This document shows positions 63,627-64,000 of a stretch of 64,000 nt of DNA, piece by piece (position 1 is the stretch's first letter; each line of letters opens with the position of its first letter). The notes under the pieces were generated by a model, which was not told the DNA's origin, did not search any database, and worked only from the letters and a program-made list of their open reading frames with translations. The stretch is from Chlorobaculum sp. 24CR (GTDB lineage Bacteria; Bacteroidota; Chlorobiia; Chlorobiales; Chlorobiaceae), in contig NZ_SDGU01000022.1 in assembly GCF_004118635.1 (NCBI RefSeq), positions 1 to 64,000 on the forward strand, written 5' to 3'. Both the position numbers and the translations under genes were made by a program.

Positions 63627-64000
63627 ATGATATACCAGATGCAGATGCCTGCAAAGATCGATGTGGATGAAACAACCCACACCGGCAGTTTCGGGCGCTT
63701 CATCGCCCAGCCGCTGGAGAGGGGATACGGAGTTACGCTGGGCAATGCCATGAGAAGGGTTCTGCTGGCCTCTCTTCCCGGCGCAGCTATCACCGGGATC
63801 AAGATAGATGGTGTTTTTCACGAGTTTTCAACCATCGAGGGCGTTCGCGAAGATGTGCCTGAGATTGTGTTGAACCTCAAAAAGGTTCGATTCAGGTCGA
63901 GCTGCAAGCGCAGTTGCAAAACAACCCTGACGCTTGCCGGACCGAAAGATTTTGTCGCCGGAGACATTGTCGCCCATGACGGCGAGTTCGAGGTGCTCAA
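63627..64000 (+). CDS. rpoA: RNA polymerase alpha subunit, N-terminal part
   Basis: The first 124 codons are present; the rest lies beyond the window. '[15 protein letters not shown]', '[20 protein letters not shown]' followed by '[16 protein letters not shown]', and '[20 protein letters not shown]' are landmarks of the alpha N-terminal assembly domain. The segment '[12 protein letters not shown]' near residue 95 has two cysteines that are not usual in other phyla. It follows rpsD directly, as in the alpha operon. Confidence 0.96.
   Translation, partial: MIYQMQMPAKIDVDETTHTGSFGRFIAQPLERGYGVTLGNAMRRVLLASLPGAAITGIKIDGVFHEFSTIEGVREDVPEIVLNLKKVRFRSSCKRSCKTTLTLAGPKDFVAGDIVAHDGEFEVL

Noticed and set aside
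63890-63930. Possible frameshift in rpoA at the Cys-rich segment
   Set aside because: The frame continues normally with '[20 protein letters not shown]' afterwards, so the segment is a lineage feature rather than an error.

Overview
The window looks like a chromosomal segment of a green sulfur bacterium (Chlorobiaceae), most likely a GC-rich Chlorobaculum-type genome. The main clues are a chlorophyllide reductase BchZ subunit, the bacterial type II fatty-acid cluster, and a long str/S10/spc/alpha ribosomal block. I infer the genus from protein character and gene order; nothing was searched.

Layout. 1-11 kb: an eRF1-like protein, then a redox cluster (membrane Fe-S/CCG-domain oxidoreductase, M24 peptidase, EtfB, EtfA, 4HBT thioesterase), a Fic protein, and a TPR/glycosyltransferase/exonuclease III run. 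11.2-13.2 kb: rpsF-ssb-rpsR-rplI, closed by a strong terminator. 13.3-18.1 kb: a small conserved gene, then minus-strand thrS-infC-rpmI-rplT-pheS (pheT is absent). 18.1-28.8 kb: an accessory-rich zone where housekeeping genes (bchZ, a GH3 hydrolase, gcvPB) alternate with defence-like genes. These are a STAND NTPase (NB-ARC plus TPR) whose upstream TIR-like partner is broken by one amber codon, an AT-rich TIR-like gene, and orphan or truncated Phd/YefM antitoxins. 28.8-36.8 kb: minus-strand lipid and RNA genes (methyltransferase, rnc, fabF, acpP, fabG, fabD, fabH, plsX, rpmF, a YceD-like gene). 36.9-44.7 kb: tRNA-Asn, a GIY-YIG protein, a META-domain lipoprotein, leuA behind a leucine attenuator, a ZnuABC-type transporter, FluC plus DUF190, and a phosphopantetheinyl transferase. 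45.2-64 kb: rpsL-rpsG-fusA-tuf, a terminator, then the S10, spc and alpha operons, running off the window inside rpoA. A tRNA-Gly gene sits between rplN and rplX.

How the genes work together. The fab cluster supplies acyl-ACP, and PlsX passes acyl groups to phospholipid synthesis; the distant PPTase could activate carrier proteins. EtfAB with the membrane CCG protein looks like a route from a flavoprotein dehydrogenase into menaquinone. LeuA is probably controlled by transcription attenuation: a leucine-rich leader peptide, a terminator, and a competing antiterminator pairing are all visible. The ribosomal block has the usual bacterial order.

Most worth following up: the leuA attenuator, the STAND/TIR-like pair with its single amber codon and near-identical 144-bp TPR units, the AT-rich TIR-like gene, and the tRNA-Gly embedded in the spc operon.
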